Under the pieces are notes generated by a model. It was not told the origin of the DNA. It saw only the letters and a list, made by a program, of their open reading frames with translations, and did not search any database. Below, piece by piece: positions 14,889-21,717 of a DNA stretch of 21,717 bases. Every line of letters begins with the position of its first letter. The first letter of the stretch is position 1. Source of the DNA: DATGLG01 sp035294245 (GTDB taxonomy: Bacteria; Pseudomonadota; Alphaproteobacteria; JACZXZ01); assembly GCA_035294245.1 (NCBI GenBank), contig DATGLG010000001.1, positions 1 through 21,717 on the forward strand, given 5' to 3'. The position numbers and the translations under genes are program-made.

Positions 14889-15382
14889 TGGCGGGCTCGA
14901 GACGAGCCGACAAGGATCGCCGCCGGATCGTTCAGATCCATCTCGACGAGAGGACGGTCGTCCGCCGCAGCCGCGACGTGGAGCACGAGCGGGCCGTCGC
15001 GATCTTCGATCTTCTCGAGGACAATCATTTCGCGTTGATCGGCGACGATTCGGGGCCTTACGGGCTTCGCCTCTCGATCGAGGAAAGCCGCCTGGTGATC
15101 GACATCCGCGACGAGGCGGAGGCGCCCCTCGCGAAGGTCGCCTTGTCGACGCTCCCGTTCCGCAAGCTGATCAAGGACTACTTCACCGTCTGCGAGAGCT
15201 ATTACCAGGCCATTCGCACTGCGACGCCGTCCCAGATCGAGGCGATCGACATGGGGCGGCGCAGCCTCCACGACGAGGGCTCGGCGCTGCTCAAGGAGCG
15301 GCTCGCCGACCGCATCGAGATCGATATCAATACCGCAAGGCGGCTCTTCACCCTGCTATGCGTTCTCCACATTCGGGGGTGA
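14885..15382 (+). CDS. UPF0262 family protein
   Basis: The 165-residue protein has RIVQIHLDE, then DVEHERAVAIFDLLEDNHF, and SGPYGLRLSIEESRLVIDI. These are the conserved core of UPF0262, a family essentially confined to alphaproteobacteria and located right after hisD. A later stretch (PFRKLIKDYFTVCESYYQAI) and the end (DINTARRLFTLLCVLHIRG) are also typical. Function is unknown; no signal peptide or membrane segment is seen, so it is probably cytoplasmic. Two ATGs in a row (14885, 14888) are possible starts. The first overlaps the hisD stop as ATGA and has GAGG just upstream. Confidence 0.92.
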   Translation: MMAGSRRADKDRRRIVQIHLDERTVVRRSRDVEHERAVAIFDLLEDNHFALIGDDSGPYGLRLSIEESRLVIDIRDEAEAPLAKVALSTLPFRKLIKDYFTVCESYYQAIRTATPSQIEAIDMGRRSLHDEGSALLKERLADRIEIDINTARRLFTLLCVLHIRG

Positions 15383-15388
15383 GGAGTC

Positions 15389-15832
15389 GTGGCGGAGCTT
15401 CCGTCGAGCGTTCTCTTCGCCTGCAGCCGCAACGTGGTGCGCTCGCCCATGGCGGAGGCCATGCTGCGCCACCTTCACCACCGGCGCATCTTTGTCGATT
15501 CCGTGGGCGTCCGCGCCGGCGAGCCCGATCCCTTTGCCATCGCCGTCATGGAGGAGATCGGAATGTCGATCGCCCGTCATCGTCCCAAGAGCTTCGAGGA
15601 TCTCGAGGACAGCTCTTTCGACCTCATCATCAGCCTCTCTCCCGAAGCGCAGCATTCGGCTGTCGAGCTCACCCGCACGATGGCCTGCGAGGTCGAGTTC
15701 TGGCCCACCTTCGATCCGACTCTCGTCGAAGGCAGCCGCGATGCGCAGCTCGACGCCTATCGCGCCGTGCGCGACCAGCTCATGGCCCGCATCCGCGCGC
15801 GCTTCCCGACACCGCTGAGCCCCGTCGTTTGA
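15389..15832 (+). CDS. Low-molecular-weight protein-tyrosine-phosphatase family (ArsC-like) protein
   Basis: The 147-residue protein begins SSVLFACSRNVVRSPMAEA. This contains the C-x5-R-S phosphate loop (Cys12, Arg18) of LMW phosphotyrosine phosphatases and thioredoxin-linked arsenate reductases. A late FDPTLVEG supplies the general-acid Asp-Pro motif. The SR after the Cys differs from the usual GN/TGN, but the fold-defining residues are kept. Databases often label this cluster member arsenate reductase; its fixed position behind UPF0262 rather than in an ars operon argues for a housekeeping phosphatase. The start is GTG at 15389 with GAGGAG upstream, 6 bases after the UPF0262 stop. Confidence 0.88.
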   Translation: MAELPSSVLFACSRNVVRSPMAEAMLRHLHHRRIFVDSVGVRAGEPDPFAIAVMEEIGMSIARHRPKSFEDLEDSSFDLIISLSPEAQHSAVELTRTMACEVEFWPTFDPTLVEGSRDAQLDAYRAVRDQLMARIRARFPTPLSPVV

Positions 15833-15888
15833 GGATTCGCGCCGCGGCCGTGGTCTTTGCAGCAAAGCTCGGGCAAGATGCGAGCGCC

Positions 15889-17031
15889 ATGACAGCGCGC
15901 ATCTGCTCCCTGCTCGTCCTCGCCTCGGGCCTTCTCGTCGTCATATCCGCGGCGGCCCAGGCGCAAGCGCCCAAGAACCAGCCTCTCGCTGTCTTCGATA
16001 TCCGCCAATACGGGGCCAAGGGCGACGGCATCAGCGACGGCCAGCAGGCGATCGAGGCCGCGATCGAGGATGCGCGGGAGGCCGGCGGCGGCATTCTTTT
16101 CGTTCCCAACGGCACCTTTCTCCATAGCGGCGTGCTCGCGCTCGGATCCCGCATCGTTGTGCGCGGGAATGGCCCGTCGAGCGTGCTCGCGGCGAGCGAC
16201 CCCGCCGCCGCCGCGCTTCGCTTCCAGGACGCCGAGGATTGCCGCGTGCAGGGCGTCAGGCTCACGGCGACGGCGGCAAAGCGCCTGACCGCCAACAACG
16301 CCGCCGCGATCCTCTTCAAGGACTCGCGCAGCTGCTCGGTCCGCGACGTCGAGATCGAAGGCGCTGCCGGCGCGGGAATCATCGTCTCCGGCGGCCGCGA
16401 CATTCACATCGCCGCCAGCGAGATCCGCCGCAGCCGGGGCGACGGCATCTACGTCGCCGACGGGGCGCAACGCATCGTCGTCGAAGACAGCCGCGCCATC
16501 GATACCGGGGATGACGGCTTCGCGGCGGTCGCCTTCGCCCGCAGCGCTCTCACTGACGACGTCACCTTCGCCAACGATGTGAGCGAGCGCTCCGGGCGAC
16601 GGGGCATCGCCTGCATCGGCGCCGCGCATTGCCGCATTCGCGGCAACAAGATCATCGCGCCGGCCGCGCACGGCATCGCCGTCGCTTTCGAGCCCGGGTT
16701 CCAGACCCGGCGCCCCCGCGAGGCCGTGCTCGGCGACAACCTCGTCTCGGGAGCCTTGAACGCGGGATTCAACTCCCTCTTCATCGACGGCGCCGATGGC
16801 GTCGCCGTGACCGGCGGCGAGATCGACGATAGCACGCCCGTCCTCATTCGCAGCAGCGCCGATGTCGCCCTTGTCGGGCTCACCATCCGCAACGCGCGCG
16901 GCGCGCCCGTCATCGCGCGGGATTGCGATCGCCTGACCATTCGCAAGCTGGTCAGCACGGGCTCCCAACGTCCCCGTCTCGATCTCGACAAGAGCTCGTC
17001 CTCGGCTCTCCAGGAGAACCGGATCGAATAG
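15889..17031 (+). CDS. Secreted right-handed beta-helix (pectate-lyase superfamily-like) protein
   Basis: The 380-residue protein has a clear signal peptide (about residues 1-27, LLVLASGLLVVISAAAQAQA). After cleavage, AVFDIRQYGAKGDGISDGQQAIEAAIEDA is the standard opening of pectate-lyase-superfamily/GH28-like beta-helices (Y-G-A-K-G-D-G-x-x-D). The rest is a series of short turns such as GIIVSGGRDIHIAASEIRRS, GDGIYVADGAQRIVVED and DTGDDGFAAVAF, typical parallel beta-helix coils. I see no decisive catalytic pattern, so the substrate (a surface or plant polysaccharide) is open. The frame is open far upstream, but the ATG at 15889 places the signal correctly. It interrupts the usual phosphatase-infA order and is followed by crcB. 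Confidence 0.85.
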   Translation: MTARICSLLVLASGLLVVISAAAQAQAPKNQPLAVFDIRQYGAKGDGISDGQQAIEAAIEDAREAGGGILFVPNGTFLHSGVLALGSRIVVRGNGPSSVLAASDPAAAALRFQDAEDCRVQGVRLTATAAKRLTANNAAAILFKDSRSCSVRDVEIEGAAGAGIIVSGGRDIHIAASEIRRSRGDGIYVADGAQRIVVEDSRAIDTGDDGFAAVAFARSALTDDVTFANDVSERSGRRGIACIGAAHCRIRGNKIIAPAAHGIAVAFEPGFQTRRPREAVLGDNLVSGALNAGFNSLFIDGADGVAVTGGEIDDSTPVLIRSSADVALVGLTIRNARGAPVIARDCDRLTIRKLVSTGSQRPRLDLDKSSSSALQENRIE

Positions 17032-17129
17032 GCAGATCCGGCGCGATACCGGCCGGTCTGCCTCTTGCCCGCCGCCGCCGCTTCCGATAGTGCTGGGCGC
17101 GGGGTTGAGGACAAGGGCATGGCGGCCGG

Positions 17130-17519
17130 ATGCACGCCTATCTCTGGATCGCGCTGGGCAGCGGGCTCGGCGGCGTGGCTCGCTTTTGGCTTTCGGGCGT
17201 GGTGGCCCGGCGCTTCGGCGAGACCTTCCCGCTCGGCACTCTCGTCGTCAACGTGACCGGCTGCTTCGTGATCGGCCTCGCCGCCGCCTTCGGCGGGCCG
17301 CAGGCCGGCGCCCTCGGCGGCCCGGCGGTGCGGCAATTCATCATGACCGGCTTCTGCGGCGGCTATACCACGTTCTCGTCCTTCTCTTTGCAGACCTTGA
17401 GCCTGGCGCGCGACGGCGCGTGGGGCTATGCGGTCGCGAATGTGCTACTCTCGCTGCTGCCATGCCTCGCGGCGGTTTATGCCGGCCTCGTTCTCGGCGC
17501 GGCATTGACGCCTGGCTAA
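17130..17519 (+). CDS. crcB: Fluoride ion channel CrcB (Fluc)
   Basis: Fluc/CrcB is a small dual-topology dimeric channel that exports fluoride passively across the inner membrane. The 129-residue protein has the four expected membrane helices. Motifs are GSGLGGVARFWLSG near the N-terminus, PLGTLVVNVTGCFVIG (the conserved Asn in TM2), and GFCGGYTTFSSFSLQT (TM3 break with the Phe/Thr/Ser fluoride track). The next gene, encoding a DUF190 protein, starts 12 bases after its stop. No fluoride riboswitch is seen in the 98 bases upstream. Confidence 0.95.
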   Translation: MHAYLWIALGSGLGGVARFWLSGVVARRFGETFPLGTLVVNVTGCFVIGLAAAFGGPQAGALGGPAVRQFIMTGFCGGYTTFSSFSLQTLSLARDGAWGYAVANVLLSLLPCLAAVYAGLVLGAALTPG

Positions 17520-17531
17520 GGAGCTCGACTC

Positions 17532-17873
17532 GTGCAGGTCCCCCGCAACGCCGTCCTCCTTCGCATCTTCGTGGGCGAGAATGATCGTCACAAGCACCGG
17601 CCGCTCTACGAGGCCATCGTGCTCAAGGCCCGCGAGATGGGCCTGGCGGGGGCGACGGTGCTGCGCGGCCCCATGGGCTTCGGCCATTCCAGCCATCTCC
17701 ACACCTCCAAGATCCTGCGCCTCTCCGAGGATCTGCCGCTCGTCATCGAGCTCGTTGACGACGAGGACAAGATCAACGGCTTCCTCTCCGTGCTCGACGG
17801 CATGATGGGCAGTGGCCTGGTGACGATGGAGAAGGTGCAGGTGCTGCAATACGGCAAGCAGAGCCCGAGCTGA
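17532..17873 (+). CDS. DUF190 (PII-like) protein
   Basis: The 113-residue protein has LLRIFVGENDRHKHRPLYEAIVLKAREMGLAGATVLRG followed by MGFGHSS, and later LPLVIELVDDEDKI. This is the DUF190 pattern, a ferredoxin-like fold related to PII signal proteins. DUF190 genes are frequently adjacent to crcB, which suggests a role in fluoride-channel function or regulation, not yet demonstrated to my knowledge. The start is GTG at 17532 with AAGGAG upstream, 12 bases after crcB, so the two are cotranscribed. Confidence 0.93.
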   Translation: MQVPRNAVLLRIFVGENDRHKHRPLYEAIVLKAREMGLAGATVLRGPMGFGHSSHLHTSKILRLSEDLPLVIELVDDEDKINGFLSVLDGMMGSGLVTMEKVQVLQYGKQSPS

Positions 17874-17927
17874 TCGCCACCCCCGCCTCTCGGGCTCCGG
17901 CGCTCGCGTCGGCGTCCCGCGAAATTG

Positions 17928-17957
17928 CTTGACCCCCAGGGGGGTTGGTCCCATGTT
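17928..17957 (+). promoter_or_regulatory. Candidate sigma-70 promoter for infA
   Basis: CTTGACC (TTGACC at 17929-17934) is a 5-of-6 match to the -35 consensus. Seventeen bases later comes CATGTT (17952-17957), a weak -10. The spacer contains ACCCCC-A-GGGGGGT, a short palindrome. It lies in the only sizeable gap before infA, so an own promoter for the infA-maf-RNase-yacG part is plausible. Confidence 0.4.
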
Positions 17958-17989
17958 TCCCGTCGCCAAAAAGCAGCTTGGTGAGGGGC

Positions 17990-18208
17990 ATGGCGAAGGA
18001 AGACCTGATCGAAGTCTCGGGTACCGTGACGGAGCTTTTGCCGAACGCGATGTTTCGCGTGAAGCTCGATAACGAGCATGAGATCCTGGCCCATACCTCG
18101 GGCAAGATGCGCAAGAACCGGATCCGGGTCCTCGCAGGCGACCGCGTCAATGTCGAGATGACGCCCTACGACCTCACCAAGGGGCGCATCACCTTCCGCT
18201 TCAAATAG
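17990..18208 (+). CDS. infA: Translation initiation factor IF-1
   Basis: IF-1 binds the A site of the 30S subunit during initiation. The 72-residue protein has the canonical length and sequence: MAKEDLIEVSGTVTELLPNA, then FRVKLDNEHEILAHTSGKMRKNRIRVLAGDRV, ending RITFRFK. It is a single S1/OB-fold domain. The frame is open back to a GTG at 17945, but ATG at 17990 with GAGGGG just upstream gives the standard N-terminus. It is followed by maf after 44 bases. Confidence 0.98.
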   Translation: MAKEDLIEVSGTVTELLPNAMFRVKLDNEHEILAHTSGKMRKNRIRVLAGDRVNVEMTPYDLTKGRITFRFK

Positions 18209-18252
18209 CCGGCGCCCGTGCGAGGGCGCCCTTCCATGGGAGAGACACGGCC

Positions 18253-18834
18253 ATGGGAGAGGCCCCGGCGCGCTTGATCCTGGCCTCGGCCTCGCCCCGG
18301 CGTCTCGCACTGCTGCGCCAGATCGGCATCACACCCGATCTCGTCGAGCCCGCGGCGATCGACGAGGCGCCCTTGAGACGGGAATTGCCGCGCGCCCATG
18401 CCTTGCGTCTGGCCGAGGTCAAGGCGAGAGCCGTCGCGGCCCGGCATCCGGCCGCCTTTGTGCTCGGCGCCGACACGGTGGTCGCCTGCGGCCGGCGCAT
18501 CCTCCCCAAGGCCCTCGACGAGCGCACGGCGCGCCGCTGCCTCGAGCTTTTGTCCGGCCGGCGTCACCGTGTGATCGGCGGCGTGGTGCTCCTGGCCCCG
18601 GACGGGCGCATGGCGCGCCGGATCGTGGTGTCCATCGTCGCCTTCGCCCGGCTCGAGCCGCGCGAGATCGAGGCCTATCTCGCCGCGGGCGAATGGCACG
18701 ACAAGGCCGGCGGCTATGCCATCCAGGGCCGGGCCGCCGCTTTCGTCCGGCATCTTTCCGGCTCCTATTCCAACGTCGTCGGTCTCCCCCTTTATGAGAC
18801 CGTGGCGCTTTTGCGCGGGCTCGGCTGCCGATGA
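18253..18834 (+). CDS. maf: Maf-family nucleotide pyrophosphatase
   Basis: Maf proteins hydrolyse canonical or modified nucleoside triphosphates to monophosphates; overexpression blocks septation in some bacteria. The 193-residue protein has LILASASPRRLALLRQIG (Ser12, Arg16), LGADTVV with catalytic-site Asp74, and GEWHDKAGGYAIQGRAA. It ends with LSGSYSNVVGLPLYET. All family motifs are present. Which subfamily substrate it uses cannot be decided here. It lies between infA and the RNase gene, its end overlapping the RNase start by 4 bases (ATGA). Confidence 0.94.
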   Translation: MGEAPARLILASASPRRLALLRQIGITPDLVEPAAIDEAPLRRELPRAHALRLAEVKARAVAARHPAAFVLGADTVVACGRRILPKALDERTARRCLELLSGRRHRVIGGVVLLAPDGRMARRIVVSIVAFARLEPREIEAYLAAGEWHDKAGGYAIQGRAAAFVRHLSGSYSNVVGLPLYETVALLRGLGCR

Positions 18835-20288
18835 CGGCGCTCGCGATCGACGAGATCCTCTTCAACCTGTCGCCCGGAGAGACGCGCGCGGCCCTCGTCT
18901 CCCGGGGCCGCCTCGTCGAGCTCGCCATCGCGCGCGCGGCGCGGCCGAGCCTCGTCGGCAACATCTATCTGGCGCGTCTCGGCAAGGTGGTCGCCGGCGC
19001 CAATGGCGCCTTCGTCGAGCTGGGCAGCGGTGGCACGGGCTTCCTTCCGCTCGGCGAGATCAAGGCGCTGCATGACCGGCTCGGCGCGCCCATGCCCCGC
19101 TCGCGACACCCGAGCGAAGGGGCGGCGGCGCTGATGCAGGTCGTCAAGGATGCGACCGGCGCCAAGGGGCCGCAGCTTTCCGCGCAGCTCGCCCTGCCGG
19201 GCCGCTGGCTGGTGCTGACGCCGACCCGTGCCGGCGTTTCCGTCTCGCGCCGCATCGGCAGCATCGAGGAGCGGCGCCGGCTGGAGCGAATCCTCGCCCC
19301 CCAATTGGCGGCGGGCGAAGGCGTGACCTTGCGCACCGCCGCCGAGGGCGTCGCCGAGACAGCACTGCTCGACGAGCTCGCCCGGCTGCGCCGAGCCTGG
19401 GCGATGCTCCTCGATCGCGCCCGCGCCGCCACCCCTCCGGCACTGATCCACGCCGAGGCCGATGTGGTTGCGCGCGTGCTGCGCGACCATGGCGGCCGCG
19501 ATCTGCGCCGGGTGATCTGCGACAGCCGCGAGGCCCTGGCGCGGGCCGCGGATTGCCTCGCCGGCCTGCCGGACAGCCGCATCGATCTCCAGCTCGAGCC
19601 GCCGTCCTCGCCGCTTTTTGCGCGCCACGATATCGAAGACCAGATCGCCGCCGCTCTCGAGCCCATCGTGGCGCTGCCTTCGGGCGGCCGCCTCGTCATC
19701 GGCGCCCTCGAGGCGCTCACCGCGATCGATGTCGACACGGCACGCCGCGCGGGGAGCGAGCGCTTCGAGGACGTGGTTCTCGCGGTCAATCTCGAAGCCG
19801 CCGCGGAGATCGCCCGCCAGGTGCGGCTGCGCAACCTTGCCGGCCTCATCGTGGTTGATTTCGTCCATATGGAGCGGCCGGCCTACCGCAAGCGCGTGAT
19901 TGGGGCCCTGCATGCCGCCTTCGCCGACGACCCGCTTCAGGTCCGGCTCGGCGGAATGACGGCCCTTGGGCTTTTCGAGATGACGCGCAAGCGTGTCCGC
20001 CCCTCCTTGCGCGACATGCTCACGGCACCTTGCGATGCCTGCGAGGGCGGAGGCAGAGTGCGGAGCGCCGAAGCGGTCGCCTATGAGCTCTTGCGCGCGG
20101 TCGAGCGGATGGCGGCGGCGACCCCAGGCCGCGCCCTGACCGCCATCGCCGCGGCGGCGGTGATCGCCGCGCTCGAGGGTGAGGCCGGGCCGGCGCGGCG
20201 GGCGCTCGAAGCCCGTCTCGGCGCGTCCATCGCGCTGCGCGCCGATCCGCAGCGCCGACGCGAGCAATTCGAGATCGTGACCGGCTAA
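18831..20288 (+). CDS. rng: Ribonuclease E/G family protein
   Basis: RNase E/G enzymes are single-strand endoribonucleases acting in rRNA maturation and mRNA decay. This 485-residue protein lacks the long C-terminal scaffold of RNase E, so it is the RNase G type. An S1-like part lies near 35-75 (GNIYLARLGKVVAGANGAFVEL). The catalytic core has ALTAIDVDTARR and LRNLAGLIVVDFVHM, holding the two metal-binding Asp positions. TAPCDACEGGG is the Zn-link motif. In RNase E the first motif usually reads IDxN; here Asp replaces Asn. It is shorter at the N-terminus than E. coli RNase G. The start overlaps maf (ATGA). Confidence 0.9.
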   Translation: MTALAIDEILFNLSPGETRAALVSRGRLVELAIARAARPSLVGNIYLARLGKVVAGANGAFVELGSGGTGFLPLGEIKALHDRLGAPMPRSRHPSEGAAALMQVVKDATGAKGPQLSAQLALPGRWLVLTPTRAGVSVSRRIGSIEERRRLERILAPQLAAGEGVTLRTAAEGVAETALLDELARLRRAWAMLLDRARAATPPALIHAEADVVARVLRDHGGRDLRRVICDSREALARAADCLAGLPDSRIDLQLEPPSSPLFARHDIEDQIAAALEPIVALPSGGRLVIGALEALTAIDVDTARRAGSERFEDVVLAVNLEAAAEIARQVRLRNLAGLIVVDFVHMERPAYRKRVIGALHAAFADDPLQVRLGGMTALGLFEMTRKRVRPSLRDMLTAPCDACEGGGRVRSAEAVAYELLRAVERMAAATPGRALTAIAAAAVIAALEGEAGPARRALEARLGASIALRADPQRRREQFEIVTG

Positions 20289-20313
20289 CCATGCCGGGGC
20301 CGAGGAGCGAGCC

Positions 20314-20541
20314 ATGGCCAAGATCGCCAAGTTTGCGCCGAAGCGGAGGGCGGCGAAGGGCTGCCCCATCTGCGGCAAGCCGAGTGCCGCGGCCTATCGC
20401 CCGTTCTGCTCCAAGCGCTGCGCCGATATCGACCTCCATCGCTGGCTCGGCGGCGTCTATCGCGTCGAGACCGACGAGACGCCCGAGGAGGCCGGGCTCG
20501 AGGGCGGCAAGGCGAAGGCGGAATCGGAAGAAGACCAATAG
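20314..20541 (+). CDS. yacG: DNA gyrase inhibitor YacG
   Basis: YacG is a small zinc protein that in E. coli binds GyrB and inhibits gyrase. The 75-residue protein has KGCPICGKPS and YRPFCSKRCADIDLHRWLGG, with zinc ligands Cys17, Cys20, Cys32 and Cys36. This is the exact family signature. The C-terminal tail is acidic, as usual. GAGGAG precedes the ATG. It closes the conserved block, 25 bases after the RNase gene. Confidence 0.95.
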   Translation: MAKIAKFAPKRRAAKGCPICGKPSAAAYRPFCSKRCADIDLHRWLGGVYRVETDETPEEAGLEGGKAKAESEEDQ

Positions 20542-20574
20542 ACAATAGAAGGGCAATAGAAGGGAAGGTGGGCC

Positions 20575-21339
20575 GTGAGGTTGTTCGATCTCAGGGGCAA
20601 GGTCGCCCTCGTCACCGGCGGCAACGGGGGCATCGGCCTCGGCATGGCGCAGGGCTTGGCCGAGGCTGGGGCGGCCGTCACGGTTGTCGGGCGCGACAAG
20701 GCGAAGAATGCGGCGGCGGTGAGGGCGCTCGAAAGCCTCGGCGCCAAGGCGGCGGCGATCGAGACCGACATCACCGCGGAAGAGACGTGCCGCAAGGCCG
20801 TCGCGACGACGGTCGAGCGCCATGGGCGGCTCGACATCCTCGTCAACAATGCCGGCACCAATATCCGCAAGCAGCCCGAGGCCTATGCCCTCGCCGAATG
20901 GCATACGGTGCTCGCGACGAACCTGACGAGCGCCTTCGTCTTTGCCCAGGCGGCCTATCCGACGATGCGCCAGGCTGGGGGCGGGAAGATCATCAATATC
21001 GGCTCGATGATGTCGATCTTCGGGGCCGCCTTCGCCGCGCCTTATGCCGCGAGCAAGGGCGGCATCGTCCAGCTCACCAAGGCCCTTGCCACCGCCTGGG
21101 CCAAGGACAACATCCAGGTCAATGCCGTCCTGCCCGGCTGGATCGACACCGAGCTGACGCGCACGGCGCGGCGGCAGATCGAGGGCCTGCACGAGCGGGT
21201 GCTCGCGCGCACGCCGGCGGGGCGCTGGGGCCTGCCCGAGGATCATGCGGGCATCGCCGTGTTCCTCGCCAGCCGGGCCTCGGATTTCATCACCGGGACG
21301 GCCATTCCCGTGGATGGCGGCTATGCGATCCAGGGGTGA
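20575..21339 (+). CDS. SDR-family NAD(P)-dependent oxidoreductase
   Basis: The 254-residue classical short-chain dehydrogenase has the cofactor loop TGGNGGIG (14-21), NNAG (91-94), and Asn116. The catalytic triad is Ser144, Tyr157 and Lys161 (YAASK). A C-terminal FITGTAIPVDGGYAIQG is also present. It resembles gluconate 5-dehydrogenase/2-deoxy-gluconate 3-dehydrogenase types (KduD-like), but SDR substrates cannot be assigned from sequence. The start is GTG at 20575, giving MRLFDLRGKVALVTGG, 33 bases after yacG. It separates yacG from tRNA-Phe, which are often neighbours in this class. Confidence 0.92.
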   Translation: MRLFDLRGKVALVTGGNGGIGLGMAQGLAEAGAAVTVVGRDKAKNAAAVRALESLGAKAAAIETDITAEETCRKAVATTVERHGRLDILVNNAGTNIRKQPEAYALAEWHTVLATNLTSAFVFAQAAYPTMRQAGGGKIINIGSMMSIFGAAFAAPYAASKGGIVQLTKALATAWAKDNIQVNAVLPGWIDTELTRTARRQIEGLHERVLARTPAGRWGLPEDHAGIAVFLASRASDFITGTAIPVDGGYAIQG

Positions 21340-21434
21340 GGGGAGGAAGGGGTGACGAGGTGGGGGCTGCCGGCCGGTCGCCGCACCTCCAGGCGGGGGC
21401 GAAACGAATGCGGCGGCGCGCGCGGCAGCGCGGC

Positions 21435-21463
21435 TGGACAGGCCCGGCGAAAGCCACTATACA
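21435..21463 (+). promoter_or_regulatory. Sigma-70 promoter of tRNA-Phe
   Basis: TGGACA at 21435-21440 (5 of 6 matches to TTGACA), a 17-base spacer, and TATACA at 21458-21463 (4 of 6 matches to TATAAT). Transcription would start near 21470, about 25 bases before the mature tRNA end. This is the best housekeeping promoter in the window. Confidence 0.72.
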
Positions 21464-21494
21464 AACGGCCTCGCCGGTGGTCCCCCCAAGGCGC

Positions 21495-21570
<76 letters not shown>

Positions 21571-21580
21571 TTTGACAATG

Positions 21581-21608
21581 GTCCGTACCGGAGACATGGG
21601 TAACGGAC
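21581..21608. repeat. Inverted repeat just behind tRNA-Phe
   Basis: GTCCGTACC (21581-21589) and GGTAACGGAC (21599-21608) are complementary over 9 bp with one bulged A, around a 9-base loop. It starts 10 bases after the tRNA and overlaps the last base of the transposase stop. It may act as a weak terminator for tRNA-Phe (TATTCTT follows) or be part of the IS end. Confidence 0.5.
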
Positions 21609-21629
21609 TATTCTTGAGGCATAGGTAAC
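21594..21629. repeat. Direct repeat near the IS end
   Basis: ACATGGGTAAC (21594-21604) and GCATAGGTAAC (21619-21629) are imperfect copies (9 of 11 identical), 25 bases apart. Spaced repeats of this kind inside IS termini are often transposase binding sites. Confidence 0.45.
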
Positions 21630-21717
21630 ACATTTTTGCCGAACGGGTTAGCGATCGGCTCGAGGCGACACGCGTCCTCGTCGAAGTAGCCGAGATCGTA
21701 AGTCATGAAGCTAGCCA
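21608..21717 (-). CDS. IS481-like transposase, C-terminal end (cut by window edge)
   Basis: Read leftward from the window edge, 36 codons end at a TAG (21610-21608). The sequence ASFMTYDLGYFDED, then CRLEPIANPFG, then VLPMPQE is the tail I know from integrase-core transposases of the IS481 type (xSFMxYDLGYxD, NPFGxKVLPM). The catalytic domain lies outside the window. The element end should lie between the stop and tRNA-Phe, possibly at TG 21573-21574, only two bases after the tRNA CCA. Whether the element is intact cannot be seen. The assignment to IS481 rather than a related integrase-core family is from memory. Confidence 0.6.
   Translation of the reverse strand, partial: ASFMTYDLGYFDEDACRLEPIANPFGKNVLPMPQE

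Noticed and set aside
14611..15888. Upstream extension of the beta-helix protein frame (to 806 residues)
   Set aside because: The frame is open only because of GC bias over hisD, UPF0262 and the phosphatase. The signal peptide at 15889 marks the true start.
17031..17062. Hairpin after the beta-helix gene as a terminator
   Set aside because: The 8-bp stem (GGCAGATC with GGTCTGCC) is followed by TCTTGCCC, without a T-tract.
17032..17129. Fluoride riboswitch before crcB
   Set aside because: None of the conserved GGxGAUGG, ACCGCC or CUGAUGGCUCCU elements could be found.
18792..20378. 528-codon open frame antisense to the RNase E/G gene
   Set aside because: Shadow of a well-supported gene; low-complexity composition and no recognisable motif.

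Overview
The window looks like a piece of a GC-rich alphaproteobacterial chromosome. The main reason is the block murA - DUF2948 - hisG - hisD - UPF0262 - LMW phosphatase - infA - maf - RNase E/G - yacG - tRNA-Phe, a gene order I know from alphaproteobacteria. A promoter matching the EcfG general stress consensus of that class agrees with this. I cannot name the genus. Most genes here are ordinary core genes. Both ends of the window are cut inside transposase genes.

Layout. At 1-127 lies the tail of an IS630-type transposase. From 137 to 2511 all genes are on the minus strand: a GFA-type zinc protein, a V4R-like/DUF5943 protein, rpiA, a small lipoprotein, and a 40-codon ORF that resembles the first residues of an ABC glucan exporter. 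From 2683 the plus strand carries a DUF883/ElaB-like membrane-anchored protein behind the EcfG-like promoter. It converges on a Tyr/Gly-rich hypothetical gene on the minus strand. Then follow, on the plus strand, a secreted PRC-barrel protein, an MFS transporter, and a glycosyltransferase/glycogen-debranching enzyme pair (6135-9426).

A tRNA-Thr(GGU) at 9514 is followed by a small basic ORF and by the leftward pair mscL and lipocalin-like protein. The 265-base gap between mscL and murA is rich in structure. It holds a -10 box and a foldable leader for murA. On the other strand it holds an intrinsic-terminator hairpin with a competing 8-bp anti-terminator helix, and a UUCG hairpin ahead of mscL.

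From 11038 to 20541 the core block runs rightward with short gaps and overlaps. It covers peptidoglycan precursor synthesis (murA), histidine synthesis (hisG, hisD), translation initiation (infA), nucleotide-pool or division control (maf), RNA processing (RNase E/G) and gyrase control (yacG). A secreted beta-helix protein and the fluoride-channel pair crcB-DUF190 sit inside the block between the phosphatase and infA. An SDR oxidoreductase separates yacG from tRNA-Phe, which has a near-consensus promoter. An IS481-like element lies directly behind tRNA-Phe.

I found no CRISPR array, defence island, phage module or biosynthetic cluster. The observations most worth checking are the mscL leader structure, the EcfG promoter, the glucan-exporter-like mini-ORF, and the IS junctions at both ends.
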